From contig NC_065570.1 of the NCBI RefSeq assembly GCF_937616625.2, positions 23,708,046-23,772,045 on the forward strand: 64,000 nt of DNA, in the 5' to 3' direction. Positions within the stretch are counted from its first letter, which is position 1. Each line of letters begins with the position of its first letter. Source of the DNA: Mercurialis annua (lineage: Eukaryota > Streptophyta > Magnoliopsida > Malpighiales > Euphorbiaceae). The notes beneath the pieces were generated by a model that saw only the letters and a list, made by a program, of their open reading frames with translations, had not been told where the DNA came from and did not search any database. The position numbers and the translations under genes are program-made. Positions 45,301-58,074 of the stretch are shown piece by piece.

Positions 45301-48300
45301 GGAAATGCTTGGATTTGTTTCGTAACATTTGTAAACGTTGGATTCAATCGCTCAAAAGGTGAAACATTTGGATTTATTTAGTAATGTTTGTAAACGTTTG
45401 ACCTAAATTGTTAAAAGGTAAAACGTTTGGATATGTTTTGTAACGTTTTAAACGTTTGGCTTAAATCGCTAAAATGGGGAAATGTTTGAATTTATTTTGT
45501 AATGTTTGTAAACGTTTGGCTCAAATTGCTAAAAAGGTGAAACGTTTGGTTTTGTTTCGTAACGTTTGTAACCGTTCGGATTAAATAGCAAAAAAGGTGA
45601 AACGTTTGGCTTAAATTGCTAAAAAGGTGAAACGCTTGGATTTGTTTCGTATCGATTTTAAACGTTTGTCTTAAATTGCTAAAAAGGTGAAACCCTTAGA
45701 TTTGTTTCGTAACGTTTGTAAACATTTGGCTTAGATTGCTAAAAAGGTGAAACGCTTGGATTTGTTTCGTAAAATTTGTAAATGTTTGGCTTAAATTGCT
45801 AAAAAGGTGAAACATTTGGATTTGTTTCATAACCTTTGTAAACGTTTGGCTTAAATCGCTAAAAAGGGGAAACGTTTAGATTTTTTTTGTAACGTTTGTA
45901 AACATTTCGCTTAAATTGCTAAAAAGGTGAAACACTTGGATTTGTTACGTAACGTTTGTAAATGTTCGGCTAAAATTGCTAAAAAGGTGAAACGTTTGGA
46001 ATTGTTTCGTATCGTTTGTATACGTTTCGCATAAATCGCTAAAAACGTGAAACGTTTGGATTTGTTTCATAACGTTTGTAAACGTTTGGTGTAAATTGCT
46101 AAAAAGGTGAAACGCTTAGATTTGTTTCGTAACGTTTGTAAACGTTTGGCTTACATTGCTAAACAGGTGAAACATTTCAATTTATTTCCTAGCGTTTATA
46201 AACGTTTGGCTTAAATCGCTAAAAAGGGGAAACATTTGGATTTGTTTCGTAACATTTGTAAACGTTTGGCATAAATAGCTAAAAAGGTGAAACTTTTGGA
46301 TTTGTTTTGTAAATTTTGTAAATGTTTGGCTTAAATAACTAAAAAGGTGAAACGTTTGGATTTTTTTCGTAACATTAAAACGTTTGGCTTAAATCGCTAA
46401 AATGGGGCAACGTTTGAATTTGTTTCGTAACGTTTGTAAAAGTTTGGCTAAAATCGCTAGAAAGGTGAAATGTTTGGTTTTGTTTCGTAACGTTTGTAAA
46501 CGTTCGGATTAAATCGCTAAAAAGGTGAAACGTTTGGCTTAAATTGCTATAAAGGTGAAACGCTTGGATTTATTTCGTATCGTTTGTAAACGTTTGGCTG
46601 ACATTGCTAAAAAGGTGAAACCCTTGGATTTGTTTCGTTACGTTTGTAAACATTTGGCTTAAATTGCTAAAAAGGTGAAACGCTTGGATTTGTTTTGTAA
46701 CGTTTGTAAATGTTTGGCTTAAATTGCTAAAAACGTGAAATATTTGGATTTGTTTCATAATCTTTGTAAACGTTTGGCTTAAATCGCTAAAAAGGGGAAA
46801 CGATTGGATATTTTTTGTAACGTTTGTAAACATTTGGCTTAAATTTTTAAAAAGGTGAAACGCTTGGATTTGTTTCGTAACGTTTGTAAATGTTCGGCTT
46901 AAATTGCTAAAAAGGTGAAACGTTTGGATTTCTTTCGTATCGTTTGTAAACGTTTCGCATAAGTCGCTAAAAACACGAAACGTTTGGATTTGTTTTGTAA
47001 CGTTTGTAAACGTTTGGCTTAAATTGCTAAAAAGGTGAAACGCTTGGATTTGTTTCGTAACGTTTGTAAACGTTTGGCTTACATTGCTAAAAAGGTGAAA
47101 CATTTCAATTTGTTTCCTAGCGTTTGTAAACGTTTGGCTTAAATCGCTAAAAAGGTGAAACATTTGGATATGTTTCGTAACGTTTGTAAATGTTTGGCAT
47201 AAATAGCCAAAAAGGTGAAACATTTGGATTTGTTTTGTAACTTTTGTAAATGTTTGGCTCCAATCGCTAAAAAGGTGAAACTTTTGGAGTTGTTTCGTAA
47301 CGTTTTAAACGTTTGGCTTAAATCGCTAAAATGGGGCAACGTTTGAATTTGTTTCGTAACGTTTGTAAACATTTGGCTAAATTCGCTATAAAGATGAATG
47401 TTTGGTTTTGTTTCATACCATTTGTAAACGTTCGGATTAAATCGCTAAAAAAGTGAAACGTTTGGCTTAAATTGCTAAAAAGGCGAAACGCTTGGATTTG
47501 TTCCGTATCGTTTGTAAACGTTTGGCTTAAATTACTAAAAAGGTGAAACCCTTGGATTTGTTTCGTAACGTTTGTAAACGTTTGGCTTAAATTGCTAAAA
47601 AGGTTAATCGCTTGGATTTGTTTCGAAACGCATTTAAATGTTTGGCTTAAATTGCTAAAAAGGGGAAACATTTGGATTTGTTTCATAACCTTTTTAAACG
47701 TTTGGCTTAAATCGCTAAAAAGGAGAAACATTTGGATTTTTTTTGTTAAGTTTGTAAACATTTGGCTTAAATTGCTAAAAAGGTGAAACGCTTGGATTTG
47801 TTTCGTAACGTTTGTAAATGTTCGGCTTAAATTGCTAAGAAGGTGAAACGTTTGGATTTGTTCCGTATCGTTTGTAAACGTTTCACATAAATTGCTAAAA
47901 AAGTGAAACGTTTGGATTTGTTTTGTAACCTTTGTAAACGTTTGGCTTATATTGCTAAAAAGGTGAAACGCTTGGATTTCTTTCGTAACGTTTGTAAACG
48001 TTTGGATTACATTGCTAAAAAGGTGAAACGTTTCAATTTGTTTCCTAGCGTTTGTAAACGTTTGGCTTAAATCGCTAAAAAGGTTAAACATTTAGATATG
48101 TTTCGTAACGTTCGTAAACGTTTGGCATAAATAGCTAAAAAGGTGAAACATTTGGATTAGTTTTGTAACTTTTGTAAATGTTTGGCTTACATATCTAAAA
48201 AGGTGAAACATTTGGATTTGTTTCGTAACGTTTTAAACGTTTGGCTTAAATCGCTAAAATGGGGCAACGTTTGAATTTGTTTCGTAACGTTTGTAAATGT

Positions 48301-49200
48301 TTGGCTAAAATCGCTAGAAAGGTGAAATGTTTGGTTTTGTTTCGTAACGTTTGTTAACGTTCGGATTAAATCGCTAAAAAGGTGAAACGTTTGGCTTAAA
48401 TTGCTAAAAAGGTGAAACGCTTGGATTTGTTTCGTATCGTTTGTAAACGTTTGGCTTAAATTGCTAAAAAGGTGAAACCCTTGGATTTGTTTCGTAACGT
48501 TTGTGAACGTTTGGCTTAAATTGCTAAAAAGGTGAAACGCTTGGATTTGTTTGGTAACGTTTGTAAATGTTTGGCTTAAATTGCTAAAAAGGTGAAACAA
48601 TTGGATTTGTTTCATAATCTTTGTAAACTTTTGGCTTAAATCGCAAAAAGGGGGAAACGTTTGGATTTTTTTTGTAACGTTTGTAAACATTTGGCTTAAA
48701 TTGTTAAAAAGGTGAAACGCTTGGATTTGTTTCGTAACATTTGTAAATGTTCGGCTAAAATTGCTAAAAAAGTGAAACGTTTGGATTTGTTTCGTATCGT
48801 TTGTAAACGTGTCGGATAAATCGCTAAAAACGTGAAAGATTTGGATTTGTTTTGTAACGTTTGTAAACGTTTGGCTTAAATTGCTAAAAAGGTGAAACAT
48901 TTGGATTTGTTTCGTAACGTTTGTAAACGTTTGGCTTACATTGCTAAACAGGTGAAACGCTTGGATTTGTTTCCTAGCGTTTGTAAACGTTTGGCTTAAA
49001 TCGCTAAAAAGGTGAAACATTTGGATATTTTTCGTAACGTTTGTAAACGTTTGGCATAAATAGCTAAAAAGGTGAAACATTTGGATTTGTTTTGTAACTT
49101 TTGTAAATGTTTGGCTTAAATCGCTAAAAAGGTGAAACGTTTGGTTTTGTTTCGTAACGTTTGTAAACGTTCGGAGTAAATCGCTAAAAAGGTGAACGCT
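45300..49200. repeat. Block 3, higher-order repeat of about 925 bp, about four copies
   Basis: A rare monomer with TTTCCTAGCG occurs near 46190, 47116, 48045 and 48973, spaced about 920-930 bp, with the same neighbours each time. Each copy also has a 30-bp short unit followed by GAAACCCTTGG and ends with the 59-bp plus TGGGGCAACG pair. The unit is not a whole multiple of 60 because of these short units. Confidence 0.75.
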
Positions 49201-49680
49201 TGGATTTGTTTCATATCGTTTGTAAACGTTTGGCTTAAATCGCTAAAAAGGTAAAATATTTGGATTTATTTCGTACCGTTTGTAAACGTTTGGCTTAAAT
49301 CGCTAAAAAGGTCAAATGTTTGGATTTGTTTCGTATTGTTTGTAAACGTTTGGCTTCAATCGCTAAAAAGATGAAACGTTTAGATTTGTTTTGTCACGTT
49401 TGTAAACGTTTAGCATAAATAGCTAAAAGGTAAAACGTTTGGATTTGTTTCGTAGCTTTTTTAAACGTTTGGCTTAAATCGCAAAAAAGGTGAAACGTTT
49501 GGATTTGTTTCGTAACGTTTTAAACGTTTGGCTTAAATCGCTAAAATGGGGAAACGTTTGAATTTGTTTTGGAAAATTTGTAAACGGTTGGCCAAAATCG
49601 CTAAAAAGGCGAAACTTATGGTTTTATTTCGTAACGTTTGTAAACATTCGACTGAAATTGCTAAAAAGGTGAAACGTTTG

Positions 49681-52600
49681 GATTTGATTCGTACCGTTTG
49701 TAGACGTTTGGCTTAAATTGCTAAAAAGGTAAAACGCTTAGATTTGTTTCGTAAAGTTTGTAAACGTTTGGCTTAAATTGCTAAAAAGGTGAAACGCTTG
49801 GATTTGTTTCTTAACGTTTGTAAACGTTTGTCTTAAATTGCTACAAAGGTGAAACGCTTGGTTTTTTTTCATAACGTTTTGTTTCATTTTGCTAAAAGGT
49901 GAAACTTTACGATTTGTTTCCTAACCTTTGTAAACGTTTGGCTTAAATCGCTTAGAAGAAAAAACGTTTGGATTTTTTTCGGAACGTTTGTAAATGTTTG
50001 GCTTAAATTGCTAAAAAGGTGAAACGGTTCGATTTGTTTCGTAACGTTTGTAAATGTTGGGCTTAAATTGCTAAAAAGGTGAAACGCTTGGATTTGTTTC
50101 ATTACATTTGTAAACGTTTGGCTTAAATTGCTAAAAAGGTGAAACGCTTGGTTTTTGTTTCGTAACGTTTGTAAACGTTTGACTTAAATTGCTAAAATTG
50201 TGAAACGTTTGGATTTGTTTCGTATCGTTTGTAAGCGTTTCGGATAAATCGCTAAAAACGTGAAACATTTGGATTTGTTTTGTAACGTTTGTAAACGTTT
50301 GGCTTAAATTGCTAAAAAGGTGAAACACTTGGATTTGTTTAGTAACATTTGTAAACGTTTGGCTTACATTGCTAAAAAGGTGAAACGTTTCAATTTGTTT
50401 CCTAGCGTTTGTAAACGTTTTGCTTAAATCGCTAAAAAGGTGAAACATTTGGATATTTTTCGTAACGTTTGTAAACGTTTGGCATAAATAGCTAAAAAGG
50501 TGAAACATTTGGATTTATTTTGTAACTTTGTAAATGTTTGGCTTAAATCGCTAAAAAGGTGAATCGTTTGGATTTGTTTCGTAACGTTTTAAATGTTTGG
50601 CTTAAATCGCTAAAATGGGGCAACGTTTGAATTTGTTTCGTAACGTTTGTAAACATTTGGCTAAAATCGCTAAAAAGGTGAAACGTTTGGTTTTGTTTCG
50701 TAACGTTTGTAAACGTTCGGATTAAATCGCTAAAAAGGTGAACGTTTGGATTTGTTTCGTATCATTTGAAAACGTTTGGCTTAAATTGCAACAAAGTTGA
50801 AACGCTTGGATTTGTTTCGTAGCATTTGTAAACGTTTGGCTTAAGTTGCTAAAAAGGTGGAACGCTTGGATTTGTTTTGTACCGTTTGTAAACGTTTGGC
50901 TTAAATTGCTAAAAAGGTGAACGCTTGGATTTGTTTCGTATCGTTTGTAAATGTTTGGCTTAAATCGCTAAAAATGTAAAATATTTAGATTTGTTTCGTA
51001 CCGTTTGTAAACGTTTGGCTTAAATCGCTAAAAAGGTCAAATGTTTGGATTTCTTTCGTATTGTTTGTAAACGTTTGGCTTCAATCGCTAAAAACATGAA
51101 ACATTTAGATTTGTTTTGTCACGTTTGTAAACGTTTAGCATAAATAGCTAAAAAGGTAAAACGTTTGGATTTGTTTCGTAGCTTTTTTAAACGTTTGGCT
51201 TAAATCGCTAAAAAGGTGAAACGTTTGGATTTGTTTCGTAACGTTTTAAACGTTTGGCTTAAATCGCTAAAATGGGGAAACGTTTGAATTTGTTTCGTAA
51301 CGTTTGTAAACGGTTGGCTAAAATCGCTAAAAAGGCGAAACGTATGGTTTTGTTTCGTAACGTTTGTAAACATTCGACTTAAATTGCTAAAAAGGTGAAA
51401 CGTTTGGATTTGTTTCGTACCGTTTGTAGACGTTTGGCTTAAATTGCTAAAAAGGTAAAACGCTTGGATTTGTTTCGTAAAGTTTGTAAACGTTTGGCTT
51501 AAATTGCTAAAAAGGTGAAACGCTTGGATTTGTTTCTTAACGTTCGTAAACGTTTGTCTTAAATTGCTACAAAGGTGAAACGCTTGGATTTTTTTCATAA
51601 CATTTGGTTTCATTTTCTAAAAAGGTGAAACTTTGCGATTTGTTTTCTAACCTTTGTAAACGTTTGGCTTAAATCGCTTAGAAGAAAAAACGTTTGGATT
51701 TTTTTCGTAACGTTTGTAAATGTTTGGCTTAAATTGCTAAAAAGGTGAAACGGTTCGATTTGTTTCGTAACATTTGTAAATGTTTGGCTTAAATTGCTAA
51801 AAAGGTGAAACGCTTGTCATTACATTTGTAAACGTTTGGCTTAAATTGCTAAAAAGGTGAAACGCTTGGTTTTTGTTTCGTAACGTTTGTAAACGTTTGA
51901 CTTAAATTGCTAAAATTGTGAAACGTTTGGATTTGTTTCGTAACGTTTGTAAGCGTTTCAGATATATCGCTAAAATCCTGAAACATTTGGATTTGTTTTG
52001 TAACGTTTGTAAACGTTTGGCTTAAATTGCTAAAAAGGTGAAACGCTTAGATTTGTTTTGTAACATTTGTAAACGTTTGGCTTACATTGCTAAAAAGGTG
52101 AAACGTTTCAATTTGTTTCCTAGCGTTTGTAAACGTTTTGCTTAAATCGCTAAAAAGGTGAAACATTTGGATATTTTTCGTAACGTTTGTAAACGTTAGG
52201 CATAAATAGCTAAAAAGGTGAATCATTTGGATTTGTTTTGTAACTTTTGTAAAGGTTTAGCTTAACTCTCTAAAATGGTGAAACATTTGAATTTGTTTCG
52301 TAACGTTTGTAAATGTTTGGCTTAAATCGCTAAAAAGGTGAAACATCTGGATTTGTTACGTAGCGTTTGTAAACGTTTGGGTTAAATTGCTAAAAAGGTG
52401 AAACGCTTGGATTTGTTTCGTAACTTTTGTAAACGTTTGACTTAAATTGCTAAAAAGGTGAAACATTTGGATTTGTTTCCTAACCTTTGTAAACGTTTGG
52501 CTTAAATCGCTAAAAAGGTGAAATGTTTGGATTTGTTTCCTAGCGTTTGTAAACGTATACTTAAATCGCTAAAAAGGTGAAACCTTTAGATTTGTTTCGT

Positions 52601-55600
52601 AACGTTTGTAAAACGTTTGGTTTAAATTGCTAAAAATGTGAAACGCTTAGATTTGTTTCGTTACGTTTGTAAACGTTTGGCTTAAATTGCTAAAAAGGTG
52701 AAACGCTTGGATTTGTTTCTTAATGTTTGTAAGCGTTTGGCTTAAATCGTTAAAAAACGAAATGTTTGGATTTATTTCGTAACGTTTGTAAACGTTTGGG
52801 TTAAATCGCTAAAAAGATGAAACGTTTGGATTTGTTTCGTAACGTTTGTAAACGTCTGGCTTAAATCGCTAAAAAGGGGAAACGTTTGGATTTGTTTTGT
52901 AACTTTTGTAAACGTTTGGCTTAAATTGCTAAAAAGGTGAAACACTTGGATTTGTTTAGTAACATTTGTAAACGTTTGGCTTACATTGCTAAAAAGGTGA
53001 AACGTTTCAATTTGTTTCCTAGCGTTTGTAAACGTTTTGCTTAAATCGCTAAAAAGGTGAAACATTTGGATATTTTTCGTAACGTTTGTAAACGTTTGGC
53101 ATAAATAGCTAAAAAGGTGAAACATTTGGATTTGTTTTGTAACTTTTGTAAATGTTTGGCTTAAATCGCTAAAAAGGTGAATCGTTTGGATTTGTTTCGT
53201 AACGTTTTAAATGTTTGGCTTAAATCGCTAAAATGGGGCAACGTTTGAATTTGTTTCGTAACGTTTGTAAACATTTGGCTAAAATCGCTAAAAAGGTGAA
53301 ACGTTTGGTTTTGTTTCGTAACGTTTGTAAACGTTCGGATTAAATCGCTAAAAAGGTGAACGTTTGGATTTGTTTCGTATCATTTGAAAACGTTTGGCTT
53401 AAATTGCAACAAAGTTGAAACGCTTGGATTTGTTTCGTAGCATTTGTAAACGTTTGGCTTAAGTTGCTAAAAAGGTGGAACGCTTGGATTTGTTTTGTAC
53501 CGTTTGTAAACGTTTGGCTTAAATTGCAAAAAAGGTGAACGCTTGGATTTGTTTCGTATCGTTTGTAAATGTTTGGCTTAAATCGCTAAAAAGGTAAAAT
53601 ATTTGGATTTGTTTCGTACCGTTTGTAAACGTTTGGCTTAAATCGCTAAAAAGGTCAAATGTTTGGATTTCTTTCGTATTGTTTGTAAACGTTTGGCTTC
53701 AATCGCTAAAAACATGAAACATTTAGATTTGTTTCGTCACGTTTGTAAACGTTTAGCATAAATAGCTAAAAAGGTAAAACGTTTGGATTTGTTTCGTAGC
53801 TTTTTTAAACGTTTGGCTTAAATCGCTAAAAAGGTGAAACGTTTGGATTTGTTTCGTAACGTTTTAAACGTTTGGCTTAAATCGCTAAAATGGGGAAACG
53901 TTTGAATTTGTTTCGTAACGTTTGTAAACGGTTGGCTAAAATCGCTAAAAAAGGCGAAACGTATGGTTTTGTTTCGTAACGTTTGTAAACATTCGACTTA
54001 AATTGCTAAAAAGGTGAAACGTTTGGATTTGTTTCGTACCGTTTGTAGACGTTTGGCTTAAATTACTAAAAAGGTAAAACGCTTGGATTTGTTTCGTAAA
54101 GTTTGTAAACGTTTGGCTTAAATTGCTAAAAAGGTGAAACGCTTGGATTTGTTTCTTAACGTTCGTAAACGTTTGTCTTAAATTGCTACAAAGGTGAAAC
54201 GCTTGGATTTTTTTCATAACATTTGGTTTCATTTTCTAAAAAGGTGAAACTTTGCGATTTGTTTTCTAACCTTTGTAAACGTTTGGCTTAAATCGCTTAG
54301 AAGAAAAAACGTTTGGATTTTTTTCGTAACGTTTGTAAATGTTTGGCTTAAATTGCTAAAAAGGTGAAACGGTTCGATTTGTTTCGTAACATTTGTAAAT
54401 GTTTGGCTTAAATTGCTAAAAAGGTGAAACGCTTGGATTTTTTTCATTACATTTGTAAACGTTTGGCTTAAATTGCTAAAAAGGTGAAACGCTTGGTTTT
54501 TGTTTCGTAACGTTTGTAAACGTTTGACTTAAATTGCTAAAAATGTGAAACGTTTGGATTTGTTTCGTAACGTTTGTAAGCGTTTCAGATATATCGCTAA
54601 AATCCTGAAACATTTGGATTTGTTTTGTAACGTTTGTAAACGTTTGGCTTAAATTGCTAAAAAGGTGAAACGCTTAGATTTGTTTTGTAACATTTGTAAA
54701 CGTTTGGCTTACATTGCTAAAAAGGTGAAACGTTTCAATTTGTTTCCTAGCGTTTGTAAACGTTTTGCTTAAATCGCTAAAAAGGTGAAACATTTGGATA
54801 TTTTTCGTAACGTTTGTAAACGTTTGGGATAAATAGCTAAAAAGGTGAATCATTTGGATTTGTTTTGTAACTTTTGTAAAGGTTTAGCTTAACTCTCTAA
54901 AATGGTGAAACATTTGAATTTGTTTCGTAACGTTTGTAAATGTTTGGCTTAAATCGCTAAAAAGGTGAAACATCTGGATTTGTTACGTAGCGTTTGTAAA
55001 CGTTTGGGTTAAATTGCTAAAAAGGTGAAACGCTTGGATTTGTTTCGTAACTTTTGTAAACGTTTTATTTAAATTGCTAAAAAGGTGAAACATTTGAATT
55101 TGTTTCCTAACCTTTGTAAACGTTTGGCTTAAATCGCTAAAAAGGTGAAATGTTTGGATTTGTTTCCTAGCGTTTGTAAACGTATACTTAAATCGCTAAA
55201 AAGGTGAAACCTTTAGATTTGTTTCGTAACGTTTGTAAAACGTTTGGTTTAAATTGCTAAAAATGTGAAACGCTTAGATTTGTTTCGTTACGTTTGTAAA
55301 CGTTTGGCTTAAATTGCTAAAAAGGTGAAACGCTTGGATTTGTTTCTTAATGTTTGTAAGCGTTTGGCTTAAATCGTTAAAAAACGAAATGTTTGGATTT
55401 ATTTCGTAACGTTTGTAAACGTTTGGGTTAAATCGCTAAAAAGATGAAACGTTTGGATTTGTTTCGTAACGTTTGTAAACGTCTGGCTTAAATCGCTAAA
55501 AAGGGGAAACGTTTGGATTTGTTTTGTAACTTTTGTAAACGTTTGGCTTAAATTGCTAAAAAGGTGAAACACTTGGATTTGTTTAGTAACATTTGTAAAC

Positions 55601-58074
55601 GTTTGGCTTACATTGCTAAAAAGGTGAAACGTTTCAATTTGTTTCCTAGCGTTTGTAAACGTTTTGCTTAAATCGCTAAAAAGGTGAAACATTTGGATAT
55701 TTTTCGTAACGTTTGTAAACGTTTGGCATAAATAGCTAAAAAGGTGAAACATTTGGATTTATTTTGTAACTTTTGTAAATGTTTGGCTTAAATCGCTAAA
55801 AAGGTGAAACGTTTGGATTTGTTTCGTAACGTTTTAAATGTTTGGCTTAAATCGCTAAAATGGGGCAACGTTTGAATTTGTTTCGTAACGTTTGTAAACA
55901 TTTGGCTAAAATCGCTAAAAAGGTGAAACGTTTGGTTTTGTTTCGTAACGTTTGTAAACGTTCGGATTAAATCGCTAAAAAGGTGAACGTTTGGATTTGT
56001 TTCGTATCATTTGAAAACGTTTGGCTTAAATTGCAACAAAGTTGAAACGCTTGGATTTGTTTCGTAGCATTTGTAAACGTTTGGCTTAAGTTGCTAAAAA
56101 GGTGGAACGCTTGGATTTGTTTTGTACCGTTTGTAAACGTTTGGCTTAAATTGCAAAAAAGGTGAACGCTTGGATTTGTTTCGTATCGTTTGTAAACGTT
56201 TGGCTTAAATCGCTAAAAAGGTAAAATATTTGGATTTGTTTCGTACCGTTTGTAAACGTTTGGCTTAAATCGCTAAAAAGGTCAAATGTTTGGATTTGTT
56301 TCGTATTGTTTGTAAACGTTTGGCTTCAATCGCTAAAAATATGAAACGTTTAGATTTGTTTTGTCACGTTTGTAAACGTTTAGCATAAATAGCTAAAAAG
56401 GTAAAACGTTTGGATTTGTTTCGTAGCTTTTTTAAACGTTTGGCTTAAATCGCTAAAAAGGTGAAACGTTTGGATTTGTTTCGTAACGTTTTAAACGTTT
56501 GGCTTAAATCGCTAAAATGGGGAAACGTTTGAATTTGTTTCGTAACGTTTGTAAACGGTTGGCTAAAATCGCTAAAAAGGCGAAACGTATGGTTTTGTTT
56601 CGTAACGTTTGTAAACATTCGACTTAAATTGCTAAAAAGGTGAAACGTTTGGATTTGTTTCGTACCGTTTGTAGACGTTTGGCTTAAATTACTAAAAAGG
56701 TAAAACGCTTGGATTTGTTTCGTAAAGTTTGTAAACGTTTGGCTTAAATTGCTAAAAAGGTGAAACGCTTGGATTTGTTTCTTAACGTTCGTAAACGTTT
56801 GTCTTAAATTGCTACAAAGGTGAAACGCTTGGATTTTTTTCATAACATTTGGTTTCATTTTGCTAAAAAGGTGAAACTTTACGATTTGTTTCCTAACCTT
56901 TGTAAACGTTTGGCTTAAATCGCTTAGAAGAAAAAACGTTTGGATTTTTTTCGTAACGTTTGTAAATGTTTGGCTTAAATTGCTAAAAAGGTGAAACGGT
57001 TCGATTTGTTTCGTAACATTTGTAAATGTTTGGCTTAAATTGCTAAAAAGGTGAAACGCTTGTCATTACATTTGTAAACGTTTGGCTTAAATTGCTAAAA
57101 AGGTGAAACGCTTGGTTTTTGTTTCGTAACGTTTGTAAACGTTTGACTTAAATTGCTAAAATTGTGAAACGTTTGGATTTGTTTCGTAACGTTTGTAAGC
57201 GTTTCAGATATATCGCTAAAATCCTGAAACATTTGGATTTGTTTTGTAACGTTTGTAAACGTTTGGCTTAAATTGCTAAAAAGGTGAAACGCTTAGATTT
57301 GTTTTGTAACATTTGTAAACGTTTGGCTTACATTGCTAAAAAGGTGAAACGTTTCAATTTGTTTCCTAGCGTTTGTAAACGTTTTGCTTAAATCGCTAAA
57401 AAGGTGAAACATTTGGATATTTTTCGTAACGTTTGTAAACGTTTGGGATAAATAGCTAAAAAGGTGAATCATTTGGATTTGTTTTGTAACTTTTGTAAAT
57501 GTTTAGCTTAACTCTCTAAAATGGTGAAACATTTGAATTTGTTTCGTAACGTTTGTAAATGTTTGGCTTAAATCGCTAAAAAGGTGAAACATCTGGATTT
57601 GTTACGTAGCGTTTGTAAACGTTTGGGTTAAATTGCTAAAAAGGTGAAACGCTTGGATTTGTTTCGTAACTTTTGTAAACGTTTTATTTAAATTGCTAAA
57701 AAGGTGAAACATTTGAATTTGTTTCCTAACCTTTGTAAACGTTTGGCTTAAATCGCTAAAAAGGTGAAATGTTTGGATTTGTTTCCTAGCGTTTGTAAAC
57801 GTATACTTAAATCGCTAAAAAGGTGAAACCTTTAGATTTGTTTCGTAACGTTTGTAAAACGTTTGGTTTAAATTGCTAAAAATGTGAAACGCTTAGATTT
57901 GTTTCGTTACGTTTGTAAACGCTTGGCTTAAATTGCTAAAAAGGTGAAACGCTTGGATTTGTTTCTTAATGTTTGTAAGCGTTTGGCTTAAATCGTTAAA
58001 AAACGAAATGTTTGGATTTATTTCGTAACGTTTGTAAACGTTTGGGTTAAATCGCTAAAAAGGTGAAACGTTTG
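49681..58074. repeat. 8,394-bp higher-order repeat, first copy
   Basis: The sequence from 49681 restarts at 58075: GATTTGATTCGTACCG, TAAAACGCTTAG and the frames at 49884-50102 and 58278-58496 match at constant offset 8394, as does the CCTAG marker at 50401 and 58795. The second copy is partial and continues into satellite up to about 59760. The first copy itself contains three 2.62-kb repeats. Confidence 0.85.
50401..58020. repeat. 2.62-kb higher-order repeat, three tandem copies
   Basis: Two different TTTCCTAGCG monomer contexts alternate: one at 50401, 53018, 55645 (spacing 2617 and 2627) and one at 52119, 54746, 57365 (spacing 2627 and 2619). Copies are nearly identical; frames at 51200-51613 and 56445-56858, and at 52772-53125 and 55399-55752, encode the same peptides. 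The first and third copies share some variants that the second lacks. Confidence 0.88.
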
